In this document: positions 34,489 through 43,047 of the stretch, one piece after another
Layout of the letters: the number at the start of each line of letters is the position of its first letter
Numbering within the stretch: the first letter of the stretch is position 1
From: Thermoproteota archaeon
GTDB lineage: Archaea > Korarchaeota > Korarchaeia > Korarchaeales > Korarchaeaceae
Direction of reading: 5' to 3'
NCBI GenBank assembly: GCA_027491415.1
Contig: JAOZFH010000028.1
Coordinates: forward strand, 1 to 64,000
DNA: 64,000 nt
Position numbers and translations under genes: made by a program
Notes under the pieces: model-generated
The model's database searches: none
What the model saw: the letters and a program-made list of their open reading frames with translations, nothing else
Told to the model about the DNA's origin: nothing

Positions 34489-34792
34489 CATCGAACTTAT
34501 CTCTCTTCTTGGCCCCCTTCTTTCTGCACTTGGAGGTCTCTGGGTAGAGCATCTCCTCCAGAGCGAAGTAATCCTCGGGCACCTCCTCAACGAAGTTCTC
34601 TCCAGAGCTCATTGGATGGACACCACCCATCTTGGGGGTCGACCGTCCCGCAATTAAATGATCCACCAACTCCAGATCTCTCTCCTCCCGTTTCTGGCAG
34701 AGCAGACCTGTGCTGCCGACGGCCGTTGCCGAGACCGAGATGCCGCGGCCCAACCACGCGATGAGCCCCGCCTCCGGTACCGGCGTGGCCAT
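34472..34792 (-). CDS. Small unknown protein convergent with fdhD
   Basis: A 106-residue frame with ATG at 34792 and a TATA-like AAATTTATGC (minus strand, about 34822-34831) 30 nt upstream. Its 3' end overlaps the fdhD stop by 17 nt. The C-terminal half is charged (PEDYFALEEMLYPETSKC, then KKGAKKRDKF). No family is recognised. Promoter placement suggests a real gene, but codon evidence is weak. Confidence 0.4.
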   Translation of the reverse strand: MATPVPEAGLIAWLGRGISVSATAVGSTGLLCQKREERDLELVDHLIAGRSTPKMGGVHPMSSGENFVEEVPEDYFALEEMLYPETSKCRKKGAKKRDKFDVRQEG

Positions 34793-34853
34793 CTAAGCAC
34801 CCTGTTACCCCATCTCTTTGCATAAATTTTCTTTACATTTATCGGAGCTGAAT

Positions 34854-34887
34854 ATTTGAGATAATTATTCAAATGTGATATGTCACA
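34854..34887. promoter_or_regulatory. Two adjacent palindromes upstream of the formate dehydrogenase operon
   Basis: ATTTGA at 34854-34859 pairs with TCAAAT at 34869-34874, and TGTGA (34874-34878) pairs with TCACA (34883-34887) around TATG. Both lie in a 280-base AT-rich gap (34793-35076) that stands out in a GC-rich genome. A TATA-like TTTATTA (35016-35022) follows nearer the gene. The pair looks like a regulator-binding region for formate or anaerobic control. Confidence 0.45.
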
Positions 34888-35076
34888 CGTTATTTCTATT
34901 GTTTAGATTCAGAAGCTAATCCAAAACAATAATTATTTACAGTAAAGATTGAAATGACAATTGCTATTTCCACAAAGCTGAAATTATCAGCGTTATCCTG
35001 AACAGGAATATCGACGATTTATTAGCTTTGATACGATTGCAGGCCCCACACCCTGCCGACGGGGGGGTGAATCCGT

Positions 35077-38000
35077 TTGGAGGAACACGCGATCCGTAGG
35101 AGGGACTTTCTGAAGCTAGTAGGCCTCGGCACGGTGCCTCTACTTCTCAGCGATTCTGCGCGGAAGGTACTGGCCCTAGACCAGCCGAAGAGGTATGGGC
35201 TCGGCGAGGTAGGCCACAAAGACATAGAGGCGGCCCGCGAGGTCAGAGGGGTCTGCGCCTACTGTGCCGTGGGCTGCGGCATAATCTTCTATAGGGTGGG
35301 AGACAGGGTCATACACGTCGAAGGCGATCCAGACAACCCGATAAATGAGGGCAAGCTCTGTCCGAAGGGACAGGCCTCCATAGAGCTGTTCGGAGACCAC
35401 AACCCGCGCAGGCTCAGGACGCCTATGATCAGGGTGAACCCGAAGCCGCCTCTAGAGGAGATCAAGAAGGTCAGGAGCCAGGAGGAACTCAGGGCAGTCC
35501 TGGAGAAGTACAAGCCGATCTGGAAGCCCGTGACCTGGGAGGATGCCTTTGAATACATCTCCAGACGCATCAAGGAGATACTGGACGAGGTCGGCTGGGA
35601 CCCCAGGCAGTCCGACGGCTACTACTACTTCGGCAAGAAGTTCCCAGTCATGATCGAGGCCGGGGCTAAGCTGACCAACGAGGAGGCCTACATCATCAAG
35701 AAGATGGCCGCGCTCATGGGATCTCACAACATTGACCACGACGCCAGGAGGTGCCACTCCACCACCGTCGCTGGCCTGGCGGGTACCGTCGGCTTCGGCG
35801 CCCAGACCCAGACATTCATAGACACCCAGTTCATCTCCGCGTACCTGATCTTCGGCGGCAACCCAGCCGAGGCTCACCCGGTGAGCATGAGGCATACCCT
35901 GAGAGGCAAGGAGAAGGGCACGCTCAAGCTGATAGTGGTCGACCCAAGGTATAACAGGACGGCAAGCCAGGCGGACATTTTCGCGTTCTTCAGGCCGGGA
36001 AGCGACTTGGCGTTCCTGCTCTACATCCTGCACTACGCGTTCTGGGAGCGGAACCCGCCTGTGGATCAGCTCGACACCTTCAAGGAGTACGCCCAGAGGT
36101 TCAACGTCGACCTCGACGAGATCAACGAGTTCAAGGAGATCGCCAAGGAGTACACGGCCGAGGAGGTATCTCGGATCACCGGAATACCGGTGGAGAAGCT
36201 TAGGCTGATAGCCCAGACCTTTGTGGAGAACTCGGGAGTGACGACGGGTTTCAAGAAGTTCGCGTCTATCCAGTGGGCCATGGGGATGACCCAGCACCAC
36301 ATAGGGACCCAGATAACCAGGCTGAGCACCCTGGTGCAGCTCACCTTGGGCAACATGGGCTTCCCGGGCGGGGGCCTGAACCCCTACAGGGGTCACAGCA
36401 ACGTGCAGGGGACCACGGACATGTGCATACTTTCTCACATCCTGCCGGGCTACATCAAGCAGCCATCTAGCACCCTGCAGATCAGGGTCTACCAGGACTG
36501 GAAGAACCAGGGGTTCCCGGACGCCTGGAACTGGGAGATCCCCGAGTGGGCTGGCTCAGCGTTCGGCCCCAACGAGAAGGGCAAGGTCAACTCCACCAAG
36601 GTGCTCTGGAGCTGGTGGTTCCACAACTGGAGGAAGTTCGAGCTGACCTGGGGCATCTTCGTCGGCACCGACCCAGAGAGCGACCCGCAGAACGGCACCG
36701 TGATAAGCGACATCCCGTTCGGCGCCGGCTACACCGAGAACACGTGGTGGCAGGGCGCCCTGTTCGACGACGTGATCAAGGCCGCCATAATCATGGCCGA
36801 GAACCCCGCCGTCAGTAACGCGGACACCCTGACCGAGTACATGGCCCTGGCCTCCCTGAAGCTGCTCGTCGTGGTGGATCTCTGGGAGACTGAGACCGCC
36901 ACGTTCGCCGACGTCCTCCTGCCGGGCGCCGTGCAGTACGAGAAGTACGGCAGCATAACCAACAGCAACAGGTGGCTCCAGTGGCAGGACCGCGTCGTCC
37001 CGCCGCCGGGCGACGCGAAGCCCGACCTTTGGATAATGCTCAAGCTGTGGGAGTATTTCAGGAAGAACGGCATCGTCAGACTGCCCAGCGAGGTCTACGG
37101 CAAGAGCAGGGAGAACGTGCTGATCAAGAACCCGAAGAAGGGTGAGTTCGTCAAGCTCTACGAGAGGCGCGTGAGGGTCTTCATGGACTACGCCTCCGGG
37201 AGGTACCCCGACCCAGACTACGCCGAAGCTGACCCCGAGCTGGTCTACCGGGAGATCGACATCGCGGTCGACCTCTACAACGGCATGTACGACTGGGTCA
37301 GGCACAAGATCCTCGCCAAGAGGAGGATACCGATCCTCAGGTCTGAGGACCAGATAGACGGCATCCTCGACCGGACCTACCTCATGCACAAGGACTGGGG
37401 CTGGTCCTGGCCCAAGAACGTCAGGATCCTGTACAACCTCTGGACCCTGTCCAAGACCCTCGAGAGGACTGTGACCTACAGGTTCCCGGCCGGGAGATAT
37501 GCGGTCGGGCCCGAGCTCGACGGCCAGACAGTCACCATCACCGGAGAGACGGGCGAGATAAGGGACTCTAAGACCGGCGATTGGAGGCCTGCCTTCATCC
37601 CGGGCCACAACTTCGTCATCGGCAAGTTCTACAAGAGGGCCTGGAGCGGGAAGACCGACGTCTTCACCGGGGCCGTCGACCCGTGGAGGCTCCTCTACGA
37701 CGAGGAGGTCGTTGGGAAGTTCGTGATCTTTGACGAGAACGGAGACTACAGGATAGTGGGCCTCGAGGAGATGGGAGTCAGGTACCCGATCGCCGAGAGC
37801 TTCTACTACGACCCGGAGGTCGTCTTCACCGGCAAGGCCAGCTACAAGAAGCCGTTCTTCAAGGGCACCAAGGACCTCGGCGACGGCAGGGTCGTTAAGT
37901 ACGTAGGCTACTACGAGTGGAGGCAGGTCAAGGACGCCTTTAGCCAGGAGCTAGCCCAGCTGGCGCAGAGCAAGGGCCTCAAGGAGGCGATCATCGAGCT

Positions 38001-38718
38001 GAAGGGCAAGTACGGCGAGTGGTACGCCTACCCGAGCCCGAGCAACCCAAGCGAGATCTGGGCCTGGGACATGAGGTACCCGATTCACTACGAGCCCGCG
38101 GAGACGATCTGCAAGGAGCTCGCCTACAAGTACCCGGCGATGGCCTGGAGGAGGGCGGAGAACTTCAATCTGATCAGCCCGCCCAAGGAGGACTTCAGGG
38201 ACCTGGCGGACACCGTCAACCTGACCCCCGAGGAGATGAGGGCCCCTGAGGGCGCCGAGGTGGTCGTGGCCACGACCAACAGGATGGTCGAGCACTTCCA
38301 TACCGGCCAGCTCACCAGGAACCTCAAGCTGCTGGCAGAGCTCGTGCCTGAGCCGTTCGTGGAGATCCCGAAGCCGCTGGCCGACAGGCTTGGCATCAAG
38401 CCCGGGGACATCGTGGAGGTGGGCAACAACAGGAACAGGATCTACCTGAGGGCCATGGTCACTAACAGGGTGCCCAAGCTCAAGATAGGCCCCCAGGAGA
38501 AGGAGTACTTCGTCGTCAACATGCCCTGGCACTGGGGATGGGCCGGCGCCCACAGGACGTACGGAGTCGTGAACACGGTCTCAGGGATCTACATGGACAC
38601 CGTGACGACCATGCAGGAGACCAAGACCTTCCTCGTGTACATCAAGAAGGCTTCTCCGGACAAGTACGACTACGAGCCGGGCGAGCAGAACACGCCCGAG
38701 GTGCAGCTTGGGAGGTGA
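35077..38718 (+). CDS. Formate dehydrogenase-N type catalytic alpha subunit, Tat-exported
   Basis: A 1,213-residue molybdopterin (Mo/W-bisMGD) oxidoreductase. A Tat signal (IRRRDFLKLVGLGTVPLLLS) begins at residue 6. The [4Fe-4S] motif CAYCAVGCGI, with a later LCPKGQAS cysteine, follows near residue 60. The metal ligand is Cys226 in DHDARRCHSTTVAGLAGT, the position of selenocysteine in E. coli FdnG. The C-terminal MGD-binding domain starts near VVVATTNRMVEHFHTGQLT. It is about 200 residues longer than FdnG, with extra sequence near residues 740-1000. A TTG start at 35077 follows a GGGGGTGA ribosome binding site. Confidence 0.9.
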   Translation: MEEHAIRRRDFLKLVGLGTVPLLLSDSARKVLALDQPKRYGLGEVGHKDIEAAREVRGVCAYCAVGCGIIFYRVGDRVIHVEGDPDNPINEGKLCPKGQASIELFGDHNPRRLRTPMIRVNPKPPLEEIKKVRSQEELRAVLEKYKPIWKPVTWEDAFEYISRRIKEILDEVGWDPRQSDGYYYFGKKFPVMIEAGAKLTNEEAYIIKKMAALMGSHNIDHDARRCHSTTVAGLAGTVGFGAQTQTFIDTQFISAYLIFGGNPAEAHPVSMRHTLRGKEKGTLKLIVVDPRYNRTASQADIFAFFRPGSDLAFLLYILHYAFWERNPPVDQLDTFKEYAQRFNVDLDEINEFKEIAKEYTAEEVSRITGIPVEKLRLIAQTFVENSGVTTGFKKFASIQWAMGMTQHHIGTQITRLSTLVQLTLGNMGFPGGGLNPYRGHSNVQGTTDMCILSHILPGYIKQPSSTLQIRVYQDWKNQGFPDAWNWEIPEWAGSAFGPNEKGKVNSTKVLWSWWFHNWRKFELTWGIFVGTDPESDPQNGTVISDIPFGAGYTENTWWQGALFDDVIKAAIIMAENPAVSNADTLTEYMALASLKLLVVVDLWETETATFADVLLPGAVQYEKYGSITNSNRWLQWQDRVVPPPGDAKPDLWIMLKLWEYFRKNGIVRLPSEVYGKSRENVLIKNPKKGEFVKLYERRVRVFMDYASGRYPDPDYAEADPELVYREIDIAVDLYNGMYDWVRHKILAKRRIPILRSEDQIDGILDRTYLMHKDWGWSWPKNVRILYNLWTLSKTLERTVTYRFPAGRYAVGPELDGQTVTITGETGEIRDSKTGDWRPAFIPGHNFVIGKFYKRAWSGKTDVFTGAVDPWRLLYDEEVVGKFVIFDENGDYRIVGLEEMGVRYPIAESFYYDPEVVFTGKASYKKPFFKGTKDLGDGRVVKYVGYYEWRQVKDAFSQELAQLAQSKGLKEAIIELKGKYGEWYAYPSPSNPSEIWAWDMRYPIHYEPAETICKELAYKYPAMAWRRAENFNLISPPKEDFRDLADTVNLTPEEMRAPEGAEVVVATTNRMVEHFHTGQLTRNLKLLAELVPEPFVEIPKPLADRLGIKPGDIVEVGNNRNRIYLRAMVTNRVPKLKIGPQEKEYFVVNMPWHWGWAGAHRTYGVVNTVSGIYMDTVTTMQETKTFLVYIKKASPDKYDYEPGEQNTPEVQLGR

Positions 38719-38723
38719 TCTAG

Positions 38724-39518
38724 ATGGCGGCTGGAGAAAAGGCCATTCTGTTCACCCCCGACAGCTGCATAGGCTGCCGGGCCTGCCAGGTCGCGTGCCA
38801 CGTGTGGAACAACACCCGGCCCGAGGTCACCGACTTCAGTCCGACTCTCACCAACCCGCCGGACCTCCTGCCCAACGCCTGGATGATACTGAAGTACAAG
38901 GAGGTCGGCGAGGGTGACAGCTTCGACTGGCTCTTCTTCAAGAGGCAGTGCATGCACTGCAGCAACGCCCCGTGCGCCGAGGCCTGCCCGGCCGGCGCCA
39001 TAGAGGTGCACCCCGAGGGCGCCGTAGTGATCAGGCAGGACAAGTGCATCGGGTGCAGGTACTGCGTCGAGGCCTGCCCGTACGACGTCCCGAGGTACGA
39101 TCCGATCACCAACAAGGTGTACAAGTGCACCATGTGCATCGACAGGCTCCAGAACGGACTCGAGCCCGCGTGCGTCTCTGCCTGCCCGACGGATGCCCTG
39201 GTGTTCGGAGACTACGAAGAACTCGTCTCCAAGTACAGGGCAGCCGGGTACGAGGTCTACGGAGACTCCGTCAACGACTACGTCGGCAGGACTCACTACG
39301 TCTACGCCACCAAGAGGTGGTCCGGCAAGCTGACCGACCCTAGCTACTTCGGCGACCACCTGTCAAAGGACCCGAGGAAGACAATAGTCTCCTTCACGAA
39401 GAGCGTGGTGAAGCCCATCGGCTGGACGCTGACCGGCCTCACCGTGATAGGGCTGCTGGGACACCTGGCGCTTTGGCGCTCTAAGCGGATGGAGGAGGTG
39501 AAGAAGGGAGGTGAGTGA
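38724..39518 (+). CDS. Formate dehydrogenase iron-sulfur beta subunit
   Basis: A 264-residue polyferredoxin with four [4Fe-4S] motifs (CIGCRACQVAC, CMHCSNAPCAEAC, CIGCRYCVEAC, CTMCIDRL with later cysteines) as in FdnH. A C-terminal TM helix (GWTLTGLTVIGLLGHLALW, about residues 232-250) anchors it, with a positive cytoplasmic end. It links the exported catalytic subunit to the cytochrome b subunit. It starts 5 nt after the alpha stop. Confidence 0.93.
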   Translation: MAAGEKAILFTPDSCIGCRACQVACHVWNNTRPEVTDFSPTLTNPPDLLPNAWMILKYKEVGEGDSFDWLFFKRQCMHCSNAPCAEACPAGAIEVHPEGAVVIRQDKCIGCRYCVEACPYDVPRYDPITNKVYKCTMCIDRLQNGLEPACVSACPTDALVFGDYEELVSKYRAAGYEVYGDSVNDYVGRTHYVYATKRWSGKLTDPSYFGDHLSKDPRKTIVSFTKSVVKPIGWTLTGLTVIGLLGHLALWRSKRMEEVKKGGE

Positions 39519-39519
39519 T

Positions 39520-40218
39520 ATGGCGGAGAAGCTCGTCAGGGCATTCACCGAGGCCCAGATATGGGTGCACAAGCACCTGATTCACTTCACGGCCGCCTTC
39601 CTGCTGACCGGACTGCCGCTGATCAACAGTGACTGGTTCGGCTGGATCGCGACGGCGCTGGGCTATCCGCTGTCCAACCTCTTCGGCAACGCCTACAGCG
39701 CCTACTCCATGGGACTTCAGATAGCCAGGTGGTTCCACAGGCTCTCCGCGCTGGGACTCGCCACGGTCATAGTGCCCTACGGCGTCCTGCAGCTCTTCAG
39801 GATAAGGGAGTGGGAGATCTGGCCTGAGTGCTGGAGCCTCAGCTGCCTGCGCAGCGGGATCGGAGAGCTTGTTGACTACTACGTCAGGAAGAAGAGGCCC
39901 AACTTCGGCAAGTACAATGTCGGCCAGAAGCTCTGGACGTGGGCGGCAGCCGTCGGCGTGATCTGGATGTACGCTACCGGGTTGGTGCTGTGGTTCAAGG
40001 ACTCCTTCAGCCCGGCGACGTGGGAGCTGGCGCACACGCTCCACGACATAGGCTTCTTCCTCGCGGTCATAGGGCTGGCCGTGCACGTCTACTTGGCGAC
40101 CATGATACCGGAGCACAGGCCCATGCTGGACGCGATGTTCAGGACGGGGACCCTGCCAGAGGAGTTCGTCAAGGAGCATCACCCGAAGTGGTACGAGAAG
40201 CTTAAGGCCGAGAAGTGA
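39520..40218 (+). CDS. Formate dehydrogenase cytochrome b gamma subunit
   Basis: A membrane protein of about 232 residues, four helices, of the FdnI/cytochrome b561 type. Candidate haem ligands include histidines in WVHKHLIHFTAA, ARWFHRLSALG, LAHTLHDIGFF and GLAVHVYLATMIPEH. It should pass electrons from formate to a membrane quinone. The ATG at 39520, 5 nt after GGAGGTGA, is preferred to the GTG at 39511. Confidence 0.9.
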   Translation: MAEKLVRAFTEAQIWVHKHLIHFTAAFLLTGLPLINSDWFGWIATALGYPLSNLFGNAYSAYSMGLQIARWFHRLSALGLATVIVPYGVLQLFRIREWEIWPECWSLSCLRSGIGELVDYYVRKKRPNFGKYNVGQKLWTWAAAVGVIWMYATGLVLWFKDSFSPATWELAHTLHDIGFFLAVIGLAVHVYLATMIPEHRPMLDAMFRTGTLPEEFVKEHHPKWYEKLKAEK

Positions 40219-40239
40219 GCGAGGCGGGCGGTTGGAACG

Positions 40240-41115
40240 TTGAGCGCAGAGAACTTCCAGGAGGAGCTGAGGCAGGCAGTAGATCTGATGTCTCTGGAGC
40301 GGCCCGAGAGCCGCTCCTCCCTCCGATTTTTGTTGGATCTGATCCTCGAGCAGTCCTCTCTGGAGGAGAGGTTCAAGGAGGCACTATCAGATCACTTCCA
40401 GAGCCTCAGGGAGGCGGCAAAGAGAGTTGCAGAGGAGAGGAAGCCCCTCCTCGAGCTCGTCGGCGTTCCAGATATACCCGAGGACCTCCTACTGGAGTCG
40501 ATCAGCTCAGTCCTCAGGGTCACCCTAAGTCACCGTGAGGACCTGGCGGAGGATCTCGGGAGAATAGAGGCTGCGCTGTTCGGAGGGAAGGGCGACAGAA
40601 ACCTGGACCCAGAGGTGCTAGTCTCCTCTCTCCTGTCAGGCCGCAAGGAGGAGCTGGAGAAGCTCGCCGGTGAACTGGGTGTTGATCCTGTGCTGATCGA
40701 GGCCATCGCCCTGTGGGCTGTTCAGCCGCTCTTGAGAGCGATATCCAAGCTGGCGATAGGAGACATTGACCTGAAGGGGTGGTATGAGGGCAGGTGCCCG
40801 GTATGCGGGAGCCACACAAGGGTCGGTTTCCTGAGGGGCGAGGGCAAGAAGCTCCACCTACACTGCACGGTCTGCGGCGCGGAGTGGCCTTTCCAGAGGA
40901 TAAAGTGCCCATTCTGTGGGAACGAGGATCAGGATAGGCTGGGGTTCTACACAGTCGGGGGAGACAACAGGTTCAGGCTGTACTTCTGCGACGAGTGTGG
41001 GCGATATTGGAAGGTGGTGGACGAAGAGGTCGTCGGCCGGAAGATCCCGCGGGTGCTCTACGACGCTTGGACATCTCACCTCGACCTGGCCGCCTCCGAG
41101 AGGGGGTTGAAGTGA
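40240..41115 (+). CDS. fdhE: Formate dehydrogenase accessory protein FdhE
   Basis: A 291-residue rubredoxin-like assembly factor with four CxxC motifs (CPVCGS, CTVCGA, CPFCGN, CDECGR) in the C-terminal half, as in E. coli FdhE. It binds the exported formate dehydrogenase catalytic subunit before Tat transport. TTG start at 40240, 21 nt after the gamma stop. The gene closes the formate operon. Confidence 0.92.
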   Translation: MSAENFQEELRQAVDLMSLERPESRSSLRFLLDLILEQSSLEERFKEALSDHFQSLREAAKRVAEERKPLLELVGVPDIPEDLLLESISSVLRVTLSHREDLAEDLGRIEAALFGGKGDRNLDPEVLVSSLLSGRKEELEKLAGELGVDPVLIEAIALWAVQPLLRAISKLAIGDIDLKGWYEGRCPVCGSHTRVGFLRGEGKKLHLHCTVCGAEWPFQRIKCPFCGNEDQDRLGFYTVGGDNRFRLYFCDECGRYWKVVDEEVVGRKIPRVLYDAWTSHLDLAASERGLK

Positions 41116-41161
41116 CCTCCTCAACCGGGGCGCCTGATTAATTGGGAACGCCCCCGGGGAT

Positions 41162-41179
41162 GTGAGCGTGATCGCTCAC
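41162..41179 (+). promoter_or_regulatory. Hairpin covering the start codon of the M20 gene
   Basis: GTGAGCG (41162-41168) and CGCTCAC (41173-41179) flank a TGAT loop and include the GTG start. It could reduce translation when folded, or be coincidental. Confidence 0.3.
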
Positions 41180-42403
41180 CTGCTCGACAGGGTTGAGTCC
41201 CTCCGCGACTCTATGGTAGAGGCCTTGATTGAGATCTCCTCTATAGAGGCGATTGGACCGGAGAACGGCGGGGAAGGGGAGCTAGAGAAGGCAAAATACA
41301 TCGAGAGTATCCTCAGGGACATAGGAATCCCCGAGATAGAGAGATTCGACGCTCGGGACGACAGGGTCCCCTCTGGGATCAGGCCGAACTTGATCGCCAA
41401 GATCCCGGGAAAAGCCGACAAGACCCTCTGGATCGTGAGCCACATGGACGTGGTTCCCCCGGGAGACCTCTCCCAGTGGGACACGGATCCGTTCGAGCCG
41501 GTCGTGAGGGACGGCAAGGTCTACGGCAGGGGGACGGAGGACGATGGACAGGGGATCGTCTCCTCCCTGTTCGCCGCTAAAGCGATAATAGACGAGGGGA
41601 TAGAGCCCAACCTCGCGCTAGGTCTTGCGATCGTGTCGGACGAGGAGACGGGGAACAAGTACGGGATCGAACACCTGATCTCCCAGGGCCTGTTCGGCGA
41701 GGACGACCTGGTGGTCGTACCCGACGCTGGCAACTCTGACGGGACCATGATCGAGGTGGCCGAGAAGGGGATACTCTGGCTCAGGGTGACCGTCAAGGGG
41801 AGGCAGACCCACGCGAGCACGCCGAATCGCGGGCTCAACGCCCACAGGATAGGGATGGAGCTCGCCCTTCAGCTGGACAGGGTCCTCCACGCGGTCTTCG
41901 GAGAGTTCGACCCCCTATTCGATCCGCCCTCCTCGACATTCGAGCCCACCAAGAGGGAGCCCAGCGTCGAGAGCGTTAACACGATACCGGGCAGGGACGT
42001 TTTCTACTTCGACTGCCGCGTGCTCCCGAGGTACGACTTGGGCGAGGTGATCAGGCTGGCTAAGAGCGTGGCTAAGGCCTTCGAGTCGGCCTACGGCGCT
42101 CAGATAGATGTGGAGGCGGTCGTCAGGATGGATGCGGCTCCACCAACCGATCCAGACTCCGAGGTCGTGAGGAGGTTGAGAGAGGCCATAAGGCTGGCCA
42201 GGGGCGTCGAGGCCAAGCCCATGGGGATAGGCGGGGGCACCTGCGCGGCGGCATTCTGGGCTGCGGGGCTCCAGGCTGCCGCATGGATGACCACCGACGA
42301 GACCGCCCACCATCCCAACGAGTACTGCAGGATCGACAACATGGTTGGAGACGCGAAGGTGTTCGCCATCCTGCCGATCCTAGATACCGAGCCCGGAGCC
42401 TGA
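41162..42403 (+). CDS. M20 family metallopeptidase/deacylase (ArgE/DapE type)
   Basis: A 413-residue di-zinc hydrolase. The first site is in TLWIVSHMDVVPPGD (His and Asp), followed by YGRGTEDDGQG, and the Glu pair is in VSDEETGNKYG; a dimerisation domain with TPNRGLNAHRIG follows, and a late His is in TDETAHHPNEY. Family members deacylate N-acyl amino acids or di-aminopimelate intermediates, or cut peptides. Specificity is not assignable. The GTG start overlaps a short GTGAGCG/CGCTCAC hairpin. A TATA-like GATTAATTG lies near 41136. Confidence 0.88.
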   Translation: MSVIAHLLDRVESLRDSMVEALIEISSIEAIGPENGGEGELEKAKYIESILRDIGIPEIERFDARDDRVPSGIRPNLIAKIPGKADKTLWIVSHMDVVPPGDLSQWDTDPFEPVVRDGKVYGRGTEDDGQGIVSSLFAAKAIIDEGIEPNLALGLAIVSDEETGNKYGIEHLISQGLFGEDDLVVVPDAGNSDGTMIEVAEKGILWLRVTVKGRQTHASTPNRGLNAHRIGMELALQLDRVLHAVFGEFDPLFDPPSSTFEPTKREPSVESVNTIPGRDVFYFDCRVLPRYDLGEVIRLAKSVAKAFESAYGAQIDVEAVVRMDAAPPTDPDSEVVRRLREAIRLARGVEAKPMGIGGGTCAAAFWAAGLQAAAWMTTDETAHHPNEYCRIDNMVGDAKVFAILPILDTEPGA

Positions 42404-42414
42404 GTCGAGGGGGC

Positions 42415-42439
42415 CTGCATCCACTTTAAGTGGATGCAG
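42415..42439. promoter_or_regulatory. 25-base near-perfect palindrome
   Basis: CTGCATCCACTT and AAGTGGATGCAG flank a single T, giving 12 pairing positions. It lies 12 bases after the M20 stop and before the next same-strand gene, and its centre (TTTAAG) could serve as the TATA box of that gene. An operator over a promoter, or a terminator hairpin, are the options. Confidence 0.5.
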
Positions 42440-42464
42440 CGGTATTTGGAGAGGTGAGAGCCCT

Positions 42465-43007
42465 CTGTCCCCTCCTGACGAGTCCCGCGAGCATGCCGAG
42501 AGGATCTCTGTCAGCCGATGGATTGCACTGGCTCTCAACGGGCCCCCGATCGCGCTTTTGCTGACGGCAGCGTACGCCGCCGTCTCTCTGGGCGTGAGGG
42601 ACGCGCTGATCCCCATGCTCTTCTTCTACTTCTTCCTCCAGGCGAGCGTACTATTTCTGCTGAACAGGTACGGGGTCATGACGCTCAGGATCTCTCGTGG
42701 GATTGTCAAGGTGTCGTACGCAGGGGGAGATCTCAGAATACCGGCTGACGTCGTCGAGGCAGCCTGCGTTGTGAGGGTTAGCGCGCTTAGGGTATCTCTG
42801 CTCGCCGCGAGGCCTCTTGGCAGGACCCTAACCCTCGTTATGAGGGGCGGGCCCGCCATCAAGCTCAGACTGGTCGAGCCCATGCGAACACCGGTCGGAG
42901 AGGTTGAAGAGGTCCTGATTTCGACTGCCAGACCCGCTGACGCCCTTAATACCCTAGAAGCAAACGGATTTCCAGTTCAACGGGCTGAGCCACTCACCGA
43001 TCGCTGA
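42465..43007 (+). CDS. Two-TM protein with PH-like cytoplasmic domain
   Basis: Two hydrophobic segments (ALALNGPPIALLLTAAYAAV and ALIPMLFFYFFLQASVLFLL) precede a beta-rich domain of about 90 residues (TLRISRGIVKVSYAGGDLRI onward) of the bacterial PH-like type. The first TTG in frame (42558) would cut through the first helix; the coding frame extends upstream with no ATG, GTG or TTG. A CTG at 42465, 6 nt after GAGGTGAG, is the likeliest start. Function unknown. Confidence 0.55.
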   Translation: MSPPDESREHAERISVSRWIALALNGPPIALLLTAAYAAVSLGVRDALIPMLFFYFFLQASVLFLLNRYGVMTLRISRGIVKVSYAGGDLRIPADVVEAACVVRVSALRVSLLAARPLGRTLTLVMRGGPAIKLRLVEPMRTPVGEVEEVLISTARPADALNTLEANGFPVQRAEPLTDR

Positions 43008-43047
43008 CACGAGTGAACGGCTCGGCTTCTCACGTGGCCGGCCGGAG

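Noticed and set aside
34874-34887. True bacterial CRP site
   Set aside because: The spacer is 4 bases, not 6, and the host is archaeal; only a generic palindrome can be claimed.
41162-41179. Start-codon hairpin as a riboswitch
   Set aside because: Only a 7-bp stem with no conserved aptamer-like sequence around it.
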